Shown here in pieces: positions 9,278-17,810 of a stretch of 64,000 nucleotides of DNA (position 1 is its first letter; every line of letters begins with the position of its first letter). The DNA is from Idiomarina aminovorans. GTDB taxonomy: Bacteria; Pseudomonadota; Gammaproteobacteria; Enterobacterales; Alteromonadaceae. The position numbers and the translations under genes were made by a program. A model generated the notes under the pieces. The model made no database searches. It was not told the origin of the DNA and was given only the letters and a program-made list of their open reading frames with translations. The stretch is taken from positions 62,001 to 126,000 of the forward strand of contig NZ_JAKNDA010000006.1 of the NCBI RefSeq assembly GCF_023155095.1, read 5' to 3'.

Positions 9278-12200
9278 ATGGAGTTAATTCGACAACTCAT
9301 GGTCAAGTACGACACACCAAATAAACGCGAAATTTACAAAGCCAGTGTCGACTCTGCTGACAGGTTACTGCCATTGTTAAGCTCGTCGTCAATTGCTGAG
9401 CTTGATGATGCTGAAAAGGAGGTTCTATTTTCTGATGTATACAAAACGGCCCGTGACGCTGGGTTGAACAATAGATTCAGACGCTCGCTTATCGATGTTG
9501 TTTACCGAAGACTTTATGGTAAGCGTTATTACAGTAAACCGCGAATGGCTGGCTTTGTTAACGCTAAAACCTTCAGGGCAAAGTCGTTGCTGCATGATGC
9601 CGACAAATGTGTATCCGATTTTGTCGCTCAGCAAGGGACTCTTAATGCCAAACAACGACTGTTTCTCATCCTGTTTCACGCAGCATTTGAAAGCGGATTA
9701 TGTTTTGAAGAGGCTTTAGACGACCTTTATAAGACGCTGACTGAATCCAGGCAGGTACTGCAGCCAGTGGGAAGTTCTTGGATAATTCAATTGTCATATT
9801 CACGTCAAGGACATGAAACTAACGCGAAAGTTGGTAATAAAAAAGTGACTCATCGAATTTTCCGCGCAGGTCCGCTTACTCTGCTCGCCATAGAGGGATT
9901 CATGAAAAGCCGATCAATTGTCTGTATAACCCAAACAGCAACCGAGTTATTAAAGTCCGAGTTAGCCAAGATCATGTCGGCGCCGACCATTGGTCAACTC
10001 AACGACAGGAGATTTTTTCGGGCTATCGCATTACTTGTCAGTGAGCAGCCTGGCTCAGAACTTCGCAGTTTCTTAATGCATTACGCCTGTGGTGATTTGA
10101 GTAGTGCATCCACATCGATTGAGTGTCTTAACCACATTAATACACAGTCGTTTCATGCGGTCACGTCTCCAATCACCGAGTTGCCTGACAAACGTTTAGC
10201 GGTCGATTCCACCGCCGTGTATCAGAATAAAAAAGATCTCCCGGCATATCACTCAGAATTCAGCAAAGCATTACGAGAGCTTTTCAAAACAAAAGATAAT
10301 TCCCGTCTCTCAAAAGAGCAGCGCATAGCTAATATCGTTCAAACAATTGATGCCTTCATTGCACAGCGCGAGGAGTCGATGAGTGATGCTGAGTTTGCTC
10401 TTATCGATTGGCTGAAATATTGCTACGAATTTGATAAGTCAACGACGTTCGCGACGGGTGACCGAGATGTAAGATCTGTAGCTACCCTTTGGCTTGAGGT
10501 TTGTAGCACAACGAGTGTTTATGTACTCGACGAGTCTGAAATGACCGCGCTATATAATGAGCTTATGCGCAAGAAAAAGTTATCTGATTCCAAGTACGTG
10601 GATAAAATAACAGACCTTGTCTACTTTTTGCATGAGCAACGCGAGGTGCCTCTTCCTCAACAACTCGAGCCACGCGATAAACGGTCCGCTCATGTTCGTT
10701 CAAACATACCCGCCAAAGAACACATACCTCATCTTCTGCAAGACATCAATGACATATATGCCAGTGAGTCTCAGCATTTTCGGGAGTCAGTGACTGTGTT
10801 GCTTATCCTTATCACTCGTACCAATATTCGCCCGCACGAGGCGATGCATCTTGCAGTAGAAGATATCTCAACCTTTGACACTGGCCACATTTTTATACGT
10901 AACAAGCGATATTTCTCAGAAAAGACCTACTCCGCTAGGCGTCTCATAGAGCTCGATACATTTTTGCTACCAGAGGAGTCAAGGTTCGTACGCCAGTTCA
11001 TCAACCGGCGCATGGAGCGGGCCGGACGTTCACTGTCAAAGAACGGTAGTGTCCGGTATGAAAGGCCGCACGCCTTACTATTTTCCCAAATTCCTCAAAA
11101 AGATATTCCGCTTAACATGCGAGACATTAGTAAACATGTGACTCGCCTGCTGTCGTCTTATACGGGCGTGCACACACCGATGTACCAGCTGCGTCACTTT
11201 GCCATTTCCATAGCGGTGCTTGTGTGTTTTGCATCAGACGAAACTGCTGGTGAATTAACGCCATATTCACCCGAGCAAATCACAGTTATCAGAGATTACT
11301 TTCAGCTCAACGATTCGCTTAATGTGCTCTACAAGCTGTCGGCTTGGGCGGGTCACCTCGAACCTAACATGACCCTATCAACCTATACGCATTTCACCGA
11401 CTTGCTGCTGTTCCAGTCGGTTATGCGCGCAAACATACCGACTCCGCTGGGTTACGTAAAAGCGCTCTCCTGTGTTCAATCTGCGCGTATCGACAAGATT
11501 TGTGCGCAACACTCACTCGGCCGAACTCCGGATAGAGCACAGTTGATGGTTTTAACCGATGGAATACTCAAAAAAGAGCGCGGGGCCTGGATAGCCAAGC
11601 CCGGCAACGGTGTAAAAAAAGGAGATATCGACATGGATAGTTTACTCAATTTAAAGACCGAGTTTGACGCCTCTCACGTCTGCCTTGTGCTTGAAGCCTA
11701 CGACAAAGGGCGATCTATTGAAGAAATTCGAGACATTTACAATATCGAACCTAAGATAATCGAATCAGTTATTGATGCGGCGCGAGATACTCAGGAGCGC
11801 TATCGGACTAAGCGCAGGCAATCGAGACTCTATACAGCTGAAACCCGCAACCTTGGTGTTCCAGTGCCAAACGCCAACACAGATACGATGGCAGCAAATA
11901 CGATTATCCAGCACATGGCGTCTGCACCGATGGAGCACCTCAGCCAAGCCATAAGACGAGCGTGCCATACGCTATTATGCGCATCGACGTACAACCACCG
12001 CTACGTATCATTTAATACAAAGGATATAAATGAGGTGCTTGAACTCATCACGACCCTGAGACAGTTTATCCCTGCATCTCGCTTTTACGTTGAAATTCAT
12101 GCTGACAAGTCAATCCGGGAAGAGTGCATCAGGGATTATTGGAGTGAGCTTCTTGCCGGAGTTGGTGCTTCAGAAATCAAGTTCAAAGACGGTGGTAGGC

Positions 12201-12415
12201 GCCAAAACTCAAAAGGGAGCGTTCAACTTTACTTTCTAAGTCACGACATCAATGAAAATAGTGCGGACCATGTTAAAAAGAACGGTCAGCATTATGCGTC
12301 AAGTGCACTGCGGTATGCACTTCACACACTAGCGATCCATTCTGGGGCAATGAGACGATACTACGATCCCAATTTTGAGTATGACCCCGACAATGTTTAT
12401 AAGTTAACTAAATGA
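9278..12415 (+). CDS. Very large tyrosine recombinase-like protein B
   Basis: A 1045-residue protein with AAGGAG ahead of the ATG. The recombinase core sits in the middle: R518 in TNIRPHEAMHL, R639-H640 in YQLRHFA, H693 in WAGHLEP and nucleophile Y703 in LSTYTH. The first His of H-x-x-R is Tyr (Y636). About 500 residues precede the core and 340 follow it, including a helical DNA-binding-like stretch near 790-830 (EEIRDIYNIEPKIIE). Typical integrases have 300-450 residues, so this is two to three times the usual size. It probably acts together with protein A to move the element. Confidence 0.75.
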   Translation: MELIRQLMVKYDTPNKREIYKASVDSADRLLPLLSSSSIAELDDAEKEVLFSDVYKTARDAGLNNRFRRSLIDVVYRRLYGKRYYSKPRMAGFVNAKTFRAKSLLHDADKCVSDFVAQQGTLNAKQRLFLILFHAAFESGLCFEEALDDLYKTLTESRQVLQPVGSSWIIQLSYSRQGHETNAKVGNKKVTHRIFRAGPLTLLAIEGFMKSRSIVCITQTATELLKSELAKIMSAPTIGQLNDRRFFRAIALLVSEQPGSELRSFLMHYACGDLSSASTSIECLNHINTQSFHAVTSPITELPDKRLAVDSTAVYQNKKDLPAYHSEFSKALRELFKTKDNSRLSKEQRIANIVQTIDAFIAQREESMSDAEFALIDWLKYCYEFDKSTTFATGDRDVRSVATLWLEVCSTTSVYVLDESEMTALYNELMRKKKLSDSKYVDKITDLVYFLHEQREVPLPQQLEPRDKRSAHVRSNIPAKEHIPHLLQDINDIYASESQHFRESVTVLLILITRTNIRPHEAMHLAVEDISTFDTGHIFIRNKRYFSEKTYSARRLIELDTFLLPEESRFVRQFINRRMERAGRSLSKNGSVRYERPHALLFSQIPQKDIPLNMRDISKHVTRLLSSYTGVHTPMYQLRHFAISIAVLVCFASDETAGELTPYSPEQITVIRDYFQLNDSLNVLYKLSAWAGHLEPNMTLSTYTHFTDLLLFQSVMRANIPTPLGYVKALSCVQSARIDKICAQHSLGRTPDRAQLMVLTDGILKKERGAWIAKPGNGVKKGDIDMDSLLNLKTEFDASHVCLVLEAYDKGRSIEEIRDIYNIEPKIIESVIDAARDTQERYRTKRRQSRLYTAETRNLGVPVPNANTDTMAANTIIQHMASAPMEHLSQAIRRACHTLLCASTYNHRYVSFNTKDINEVLELITTLRQFIPASRFYVEIHADKSIREECIRDYWSELLAGVGASEIKFKDGGRRQNSKGSVQLYFLSHDINENSADHVKKNGQHYASSALRYALHTLAIHSGAMRRYYDPNFEYDPDNVYKLTK

Positions 12416-12432
12416 AGTTTTAGTGGGTAGAT

Positions 12433-12456
12433 GTCCGATCCGTGCCAACAGCGGAC
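12433..12456. repeat. GTCCGnn...nnCGGAC palindromic motif, copy 1
   Basis: An imperfect palindrome whose arms GTCCG and CGGAC are 14 bases apart, just downstream of recombinase B. Related arms recur in several other gene gaps of the island, near 16996, 18811, 22624, 24847 and 26480. There is no T-run, so it is not an ordinary terminator. Confidence 0.4.
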
Positions 12457-12533
12457 GTTAACACTTTCATCATCTGCGCCCATGAAGCCGAGGCAAAAGC
12501 ACAGTGTAATGGACGTTGCCGTGCCTGCACTTG

Positions 12534-12929
12534 CTAAGGTTTAGTACCGTCTAAATGATTAAGAATAGGAATCACGCCCTGAGCAACCACAATACTCGCC
12601 AGAGCGAAAGGTAAATTGTAGTACCATGGCATAGAGTTGAATATGCCGTTAATAAAGCCAAACAAGCCAAATAAAAGCAGAAATAGAAGCGGAATGGCAG
12701 ATATAATACGCATTAGGCCACGCTCCTGACCAAGGATGCTTTCCCAGCGGCCATGCCATATTTCCCAAAACAGGTAGCCAGAAAATGCCGTAATGAAGCC
12801 TAGCGTATAACCAACAACTGCCTTCACTTCAGTGGTGTAACCACTTTCATTTAAAAACTGCATTATTTGAAATGATGCAAGCCAAATAATTGTTCCCCAA
12901 CCTCCAAGCTGTACTTGCCAGTCTTTCAT
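12534..12929 (-). CDS. Four-TM membrane protein, unknown
   Basis: A 131-residue hydrophobic protein with about four membrane segments and a short hydrophilic loop in the middle (FWEIWHGRWESILGQERG). I recognise no family. The ribosome site is AAGG ahead of ATG 12929. It lies downstream, in cassette orientation, of the attC-like site at 13166-13257 and may be the next cassette, but I see no attC after its own stop. Two palindromes lie directly upstream. Confidence 0.65.
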   Translation of the reverse strand: MKDWQVQLGGWGTIIWLASFQIMQFLNESGYTTEVKAVVGYTLGFITAFSGYLFWEIWHGRWESILGQERGLMRIISAIPLLFLLLFGLFGFINGIFNSMPWYYNLPFALASIVVAQGVIPILNHLDGTKP

Positions 12930-12954
12930 AATTTATACAATCCTTGTAAGACTT

Positions 12955-13001
12955 ACATTAAAGTAATGTGGTTGAAATTATTAGCTTACACTAAGTGTAA
13001 G
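12955..13001. promoter_or_regulatory. Paired palindromes upstream of membrane-protein gene
   Basis: Two inverted repeats lie in front of the gene starting at 12929: ACATTA-aag-TAATGT at 12955-12969 and the perfect CTTACACT-A-AGTGTAAG at 12985-13001. Their placement upstream of a start and the absence of T-runs favour operator sites over terminators. No cognate regulator can be named. Confidence 0.4.
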
Positions 13002-13034
13002 ACTTTTCGTATTTTTTCATAGCTATAATACCTT

Positions 13035-13130
13035 CTATTTATCGCTACTTCTTAACTCGAACTCCCAGATGTACTGAATAGTTTTTTGGAAGTCTGGGAA
13101 GTTCATTCCGAGGACCTCTAATGGAGTCAT
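13035..13130 (-). CDS. Possible 31-residue peptide in cassette position
   Basis: A short frame begins at ATG 13130, about 35 bases past the attC-like site in the cassette direction. The peptide starts MTPLEVLGMNFPDFQ and is acidic and soluble. No Shine-Dalgarno is visible, so translation is doubtful; it may be a decayed cassette gene. Confidence 0.25.
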   Translation of the reverse strand: MTPLEVLGMNFPDFQKTIQYIWEFELRSSDK

Positions 13131-13165
13131 GACAACGCCACGTTAATTAGTGAGCAATGCCCACC

Positions 13166-13257
13166 ACCTAACTTAGATCATTGTACCGTAAACACTAAAC
13201 CCGATTAAAATCAAAAATGCCACGCGTTGCTAATCTACCTAAAACGCTTTGTTAGCT
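13166..13257 (-). other. attC-like recombination site (VCR-like)
   Basis: Read on the minus strand, the site starts three bases after the stop of the DUF2971-like gene with AGCTAAC (R'' box), has the core AACGCGTGGCATTTTTG that is typical of Vibrio-type repeats, and ends in GTTAGGT (R' box). Length is about 92 bases. Boxes R'' and R' are near-complementary as expected for the folded single-stranded substrate of an integron integrase. No intI gene is present in the window, so this is an integrase-less cassette cluster here. Confidence 0.6.
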
Positions 13258-13260
13258 AAA

Positions 13261-14112
13261 CTAGAGCGTAAAAATTGGTGCCTGTGACATTTTTGAGCGA
13301 ATAACCTCGGCATCAACTTTATACTTCTTAGTTATCGACTTAACTAACTTAAAGAACCATTCAGGTGCATCGTAGGCTACTCTAATTTCTTGAATTAGTA
13401 GTGTTAGGTCAATATCTACAACTGTACCGCGATCATTTTCTGGTCGTTCGCTTAATAAATCAGCGTTAGCGTTATATGCAAGAAGACGTATTTCATTCTC
13501 AAAAGAATAAAATTCCGACTTGTGCATCAACGGAGCTAATCTATGATATTCCTGAAAGTTGTCTTCTTCATGCGATATGTAATGTACTGGAGAAAGAACC
13601 AATTCACGTTCATGCTTTTTAGCTATAGCTTTAGATAACCGATCTACATTGGTAATAATGCAAACAGAGTTAGTTGAACCACCATATATTTTCCACATTG
13701 CCATGCTTTCTGCTTTGTTGGCATGCCAACAACTTACATCGACCCAGTGACGATGTTGTTTAAATACAGTTTCATACTCTACTTCACTGTGATGGAAGCT
13801 ACCAAACACTGTGTTATATGTTCGGTTATCATAGTCACTTTTTAACTTGGTTTTATGTGCATTTCTTTCAGCAAGTTCTTCTGCTGTTGGTTTAGTTGCT
13901 GAAGGACTACTGCATATTGCTTGCTCCAATAAGTTCGCCTTACCGTTACTTACCATGATATATGTCGGCGTCAAACCACCTTCAAGTTTATCTTCAAAGC
14001 AAGAAACACGGGATAAAAACAATTTGCTCGTATCCAACATGTCCACAAACTTTGCGAAATCTACATATCGCTGCAATTCGGTACTCGTATCAATATCACC
14101 AACAATTTCCAC
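13261..14112 (-). CDS. DUF2971-like protein
   Basis: A 283-residue protein starting with GTG at 14112 behind a strong AAGGAGG. The early FLSRVSCFEDKLEG, the central CWHANKAESMAMWKIYG and the later SFENEIRLLAY match the DUF2971 pattern. Its biochemical function is unknown; members are frequent in mobile regions. It follows the zinc-ribbon gene by 18 bases and is directly followed by an attC-like site, so both genes seem to form one integron cassette. Confidence 0.75.
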   Translation of the reverse strand: MEIVGDIDTSTELQRYVDFAKFVDMLDTSKLFLSRVSCFEDKLEGGLTPTYIMVSNGKANLLEQAICSSPSATKPTAEELAERNAHKTKLKSDYDNRTYNTVFGSFHHSEVEYETVFKQHRHWVDVSCWHANKAESMAMWKIYGGSTNSVCIITNVDRLSKAIAKKHERELVLSPVHYISHEEDNFQEYHRLAPLMHKSEFYSFENEIRLLAYNANADLLSERPENDRGTVVDIDLTLLIQEIRVAYDAPEWFFKLVKSITKKYKVDAEVIRSKMSQAPIFTL

Positions 14113-14130
14113 GGAACCTCCTTTGCTTAG

Positions 14131-14421
14131 CTAGCGCTGCCACGTAACTTCGGTGTTCCCTTTGTGCTGCATTATCCTTAGGGTTTTAGGCTCATCCTCT
14201 CCGCACTCCTCACACCACAGCTGAATTTCAATTACGTCACGCCTCCCAGCAATTTTACTTGATTCGAGCCTAGATACTTCGACACCTTTACTGGAGCAAA
14301 ACGTGGCTGTACCATCACCATCCTCGGAATCACGCATGACGACGTTGACAGACGTTTGGTGTGTATAGTTACCGCCACAATCTGGGCACAGCAACTCGTC
14401 ATCCCCATTAATTTTGACCAT
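14131..14421 (-). CDS. Small zinc-ribbon-like protein
   Basis: A 96-residue protein. The start at 14421 is chosen over an upstream in-frame ATG because AAGGAGGT lies directly before it. Two Cys pairs (CPDCGG near residue 10 and CEECGE near residue 77) and a lone Cys in between suggest one zinc ribbon built from both ends of the chain. Function unknown. In cassette direction it is the first gene after the attC that carries the intron. Confidence 0.65.
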   Translation of the reverse strand: MVKINGDDELLCPDCGGNYTHQTSVNVVMRDSEDGDGTATFCSSKGVEVSRLESSKIAGRRDVIEIQLWCEECGEDEPKTLRIMQHKGNTEVTWQR

Positions 14422-14521
14422 ATTAAACCTCCTTAACTTAGATTGGACTGCTAACGCCGCCATAAACCGCGCGAGTTTTCGAGCGTCGGGTGACCGAAGG
14501 GAGCGAATTTAATGGCCTTGT

Positions 14522-16445
14522 GTACGCCCAGCATGGGCATGAACTAATGAGGTGAAAGTCCTCTGTAGGAAGATCACCGTTTACCCTGTTTAATCAGTAC
14601 AGTAAACGATAACTACTAGCGAATGGCAAGGGCAAATCCGCGAGGGCTTGTCTGAAGGAAGCCGGACGCAAATCTGCGAGCTGATGAACAAGAACATCAT
14701 ATGAGGCGTAGGCTGAAGGTGAGTTGGCACAAGACGACGAAACCATGTGATCTAACGGCCACCGTAAATGATGCAGCAGTGCAGAGATAGTTCATGCTCT
14801 TATCTGGGGAGATCTGCTTAACAAGCGATCGGTAATTAACCAGTGAGGCTCTGGTATACAAGTGCCTTGGCTTTCCAGTGCCATCGATTGGAAAGAGCGA
14901 ACTAGATGAAAACCGATAGCGTCAACAGGGGTAACTCTGTGGATGATTAAGCAGAAGTCAGCAGACGGCATAGTAGCCAAACACCCATCGTAATGGTTGG
15001 GACACGGTGAAGGCCCGAACATTTAGAACAAAGGAGGAGCCTTATTGAACTTGAACACACGAATACCGACCGGTAGCGACGTGACTCAGCGTATTGATGA
15101 GCAGCCAGCCTTTAGTGCAGATCTACTTGAGCTTATTCTCCGTTCAGCCAATATGTTAGCTGCATGGAAACGAGTTCGAGCCAATAAAGGGGCTGCTGGC
15201 ATTGATGGAATGACCACTGATGACTTCCCCGCTTGGGCAAAGGATGGAAACTGGAAACGTATTATGACTGAGCTTCGCTCAGGCCAATATCAACCTTCAC
15301 CGGTTAGACGTGTGGAAATTGATAAACCTGATGGCGGTAAACGCCTCTTGGGTATTCCGACTATCGTTGATCGCGTGATCCAACAAGCCATTGCTCAAGT
15401 TCTTACGCCTATTTTTGACCCAACCTTCTCAGACAATAGCTTTGGGTTCAGGCCAAATCGAAATGGGCAGCAAGCAGTGAAACAGGTACAAGGCATCATC
15501 AAAACGGGACGCCGTTTTACTGTCGATGTCGATCTGTCGAAGTTCTTTGACCGCGTTGATCACGATTTACTCATGACGCACCTTGGCTATAAAGTAAAGG
15601 ATAAGCGATTGCTTAAATTGATTAAACGCTACTTGCGAGCTGGGGTTATCGATAACCAGTTTTATAGTAAAAGTCGAGAAGGTGTACCTCAAGGCGGGCC
15701 ATTATCGCCGTTATTGGCAAACATCATGCTCGACCCTTTGGACAAAGAGCTTGAGAAACGCGGCCACCACTTTGCCCGCTACGCGGACGACTTTACCATA
15801 CTGGTGAAGACACCCCGTGCGGGAGAAAGAGTGCTCAATAGTATCAGCAGATTCCTGAGTCATCGCTTGAAATTGGTCGTTAACACGACCAAAAGCCACG
15901 TCGTTAAAACCAGTGAAAGCAAATTCCTTGGATTCACCTTCAAGGCAGGCCGCATTCAATGGCACCAAAAGACCTTGTTGAAGTTTAAACAACAAGTTCG
16001 ACGGTTAACGAACCGCAACTGGGGTGTATCAATGCATTATCAACTCTTTAAAATCAGCCAATATTTACGTGGCTGGATAAACTACTTTGGTATCGCCAAT
16101 TGCTATCAACTCTGCGTTGATTTAGATCATTGGATCAGGCGCAGAGTACGAATGGCCTATTGGAGACAGTGGCGAAGGCCGCGCACCAAAGTCAGAAATT
16201 TAATGAGATTAGGAGTGCATGTTCAGGCAGCAGTGGCGTGTGGCATTACCAGCAAAGGACCATGGCGTAGTGCTAAAACTCCGGGGATCAATCAGGCATT
16301 ATCGCTTGATTATTTAAAATCTGAAGGGCTTTACGCATTGCGTGATGGATGGATTGCGCTTCGCTATCCTAAATGAAACGCCCTGTGCGGAGCCGCATGC
16401 AGGGTGTTGTGGGGGCTGGAGGTTAGAGACCTCCGGCTACCCGAT
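14522..16445 (+). mobile_element. Group II intron, class C attC-type
   Basis: The 5' end reads GTACGCCCAGCATGGGC, close to the usual GUGCG-start of bacterial group II introns; a structured leader of about 500 bases with GGTGAAAGTCC follows, then a maturase gene. After the stop come a domain V-like stem (GTGCGGAGCCGCATGC) and a domain VI stem GGAGGT...ACCTCC, with the 3' end at CTACCCGAT. Removing it restores TTGTTATG in an attC-like site, which supports these exact ends. The intron is transcribed opposite to the cassette genes, as known for attC-targeting class C introns. Confidence 0.8.
15045..16376 (+). CDS. Group II intron reverse transcriptase/maturase
   Basis: A 443-residue protein that starts with TTG behind AAGGAGGA. 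It shows the RT core in order: RVIQQAI, the SFGFRPNR block, VDLSKFFDRVDHD, GVPQGGPLSPLL and the catalytic YADDF at 246-250, then the maturase X domain around residues 300-380. There is no HNH endonuclease domain at the C-terminus, which fits class C enzymes that use single-stranded or replication-fork targets. It splices and mobilises its host intron; it looks intact. Confidence 0.9.
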   Translation: MNLNTRIPTGSDVTQRIDEQPAFSADLLELILRSANMLAAWKRVRANKGAAGIDGMTTDDFPAWAKDGNWKRIMTELRSGQYQPSPVRRVEIDKPDGGKRLLGIPTIVDRVIQQAIAQVLTPIFDPTFSDNSFGFRPNRNGQQAVKQVQGIIKTGRRFTVDVDLSKFFDRVDHDLLMTHLGYKVKDKRLLKLIKRYLRAGVIDNQFYSKSREGVPQGGPLSPLLANIMLDPLDKELEKRGHHFARYADDFTILVKTPRAGERVLNSISRFLSHRLKLVVNTTKSHVVKTSESKFLGFTFKAGRIQWHQKTLLKFKQQVRRLTNRNWGVSMHYQLFKISQYLRGWINYFGIANCYQLCVDLDHWIRRRVRMAYWRQWRRPRTKVRNLMRLGVHVQAAVACGITSKGPWRSAKTPGINQALSLDYLKSEGLYALRDGWIALRYPK

Positions 16446-16453
16446 TATGTTTA

Positions 16454-16747
16454 TTAATCATCTTTCGCCATTGCTCTCTTATAACCATACCACCCCTCAA
16501 TATCGCCTTCGATTTCGAAGCGAGAGCTTATGGCGTTAAGAAAAGCTGAATGAGCCTTCTCTGAAGCAAGCATTAAGGTGTCGTCAGTGTGATCACCTTT
16601 AACGAAATATTTTCCATTATTCATCGTGCACTGATACATACCAAATTCATCGACGTCTGAGACAGCCCTATACAAGGCATAAACCTCTTCATGGTCATCT
16701 GGATCGGCTTGATCAAGCCATGAATCAAAATCAGTAATTGTTGCCAT
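16454..16747 (-). CDS. Small acidic cassette protein, unknown
   Basis: A 97-residue acidic protein with GGAGAGATATAAG before the ATG. No domain is recognised; it is soluble and rich in Asp and Glu. Its stop (double TAA) lies next to the attC-like site now broken by the intron, so it is probably the gene of an integron cassette. Confidence 0.6.
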   Translation of the reverse strand: MATITDFDSWLDQADPDDHEEVYALYRAVSDVDEFGMYQCTMNNGKYFVKGDHTDDTLMLASEKAHSAFLNAISSRFEIEGDIEGWYGYKRAMAKDD

Positions 16748-16995
16748 TCTTATATCTCTCCTTTATGAAACATAACAGTAACCGAGCATGCTCAGTTACA
16801 CTCTACCGAGCGCACAATATCCAACCTTTTTTGTTATCTAATTGACAATAAGCAACTTAAATGCACAACACAATGGCAAAACGCACAATATTGCAGGGAT
16901 AAGTTTGCCGTGTCTCATTGGGTTGTTCACACTTATTAATAACAGGACGGTTAACCACTAGTTGAGGTAGACAGAGAATATCAAAAAGGCCAAAG
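16748..16995. other. Gap with 22-bp palindrome
   Basis: The gap between the divergent genes contains the palindrome GTAAC-c-GAGCATGCTC-a-GTTAC at 16778-16799, about 30 bases ahead of the minus-strand gene. A GTTATG box (minus strand) at 16771-16776 resembles an attC R' box but no matching R'' arm is evident. The rest is AT-rich with no supported gene. Confidence 0.4.
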
Positions 16996-17810
16996 GTCCG
17001 CTGCTCGCTCTTAGCGGACTGATTGCTGAGAGCTGTAAACTCAATCGGTAACTATAATTCTATCGTTACCAAATGGGCTAACACTAAGGCATCGCGTTAT
17101 CTGATGCTCGTATATCATATTATTCAAGCCTGGCCGCCAGTAGGCGCTCCCGCTCAAGCTAGTTGTTTTATTCAAGAGTTGCTTTATTGTTGCAGAGGAG
17201 TAGTTTAGTTGGCTAATAACTAACAAGTCTTCAAGGAGGAGAAATGAAATATTGTCATGTGCTGTTTGCATCGTTACTGCTCTCTAACGTTGCCTTCGCA
17301 AGTGATTTGACCGCTAAAGTAAACCAGTATTTCGAAGCGCAAGAAGCAGTGGAGCATAAAAACTCAACAAAAAACGATGTTAGTAACTTACTGGCACTGC
17401 TCACCGAAGATGCAACATTTGAGCACCCAAAATTTAATGCCGTTCAATCAAAAAGCGAATACAGAAAAGGCCTGCTTTCATATTTAGGAAAGTATGGCGA
17501 GTGTGATATCCAGGTTAAAAATGTCATTGAAGGACTTAATGCTGTCACCGTCGAATATTTGCATCCTTGCGTTGATAAAAATGGGAGCTCAGATCCTGAA
17601 GGGAACAAACAAAAGCTGGTTACTTTATTCGAGTTTAAAAACAACAAAATAAAATTGATTAGGCACTACTTTTAACCTGTGAATTAAATAAGTGATTAAA
17701 TCGCACATCAACTGTGTACAAAATGAAGGATATATAAGATGGGATGGAAGGGAGCTGTTAGGTCTATCGGTGCAGCGGTTCGTGCAGCAGAGCGAGATGC
17801 AAAACGCAGA
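16996..17810 (+). repeat. Long direct repeat, copy 1
   Basis: This segment matches 22624-23398 over its whole length with scattered substitutions: about 250 bases of non-coding leader, the complete SnoaL-like gene and the first codons of the following gene. It begins with the palindrome GTCCGCT...AGCGGAC at 16996-17019. The leader is conserved almost as well as the gene, implying promoter or recombination function, or a fairly recent duplication. Confidence 0.8.
17244..17675 (+). CDS. Secreted SnoaL/NTF2-like protein, copy 1
   Basis: A 143-residue protein with CAAGGAGGAG before the ATG and a clear signal peptide (LFASLLLSNVAFA). The mature part follows the NTF2/SnoaL pattern: a long helix, then LLALLTEDATFEHPKF and alternating strands ending in LFEFKNNKIKLIRHYF. 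Such folds bind small ligands or act as isomerases; no catalytic set can be assigned. Two cysteines could form a disulfide. A second copy differing at about nine residues lies at 22873-23304. Confidence 0.75.
   Translation: MKYCHVLFASLLLSNVAFASDLTAKVNQYFEAQEAVEHKNSTKNDVSNLLALLTEDATFEHPKFNAVQSKSEYRKGLLSYLGKYGECDIQVKNVIEGLNAVTVEYLHPCVDKNGSSDPEGNKQKLVTLFEFKNNKIKLIRHYF

Larger units (their letters stand above)
14449..16450 (-). other. attC-like site split by group II intron
   Basis: The two flanks at 14449-14521 and 16446-16450, joined without the intron, read on the minus strand as a 78-base attC-like site: CATAACAAGGCCATTAAA at the R'' end and TTTATGGCGGCGTTAGC at the R' end. The arms pair (TAAC with GTTA; GCCATTAAA with TTTATGGC with one unpaired base), as attC hairpins do. 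The site lies just after the stop of the gene at 16454-16747. Insertion is in the R'' side at TTGT|T on the plus strand. Confidence 0.6.
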
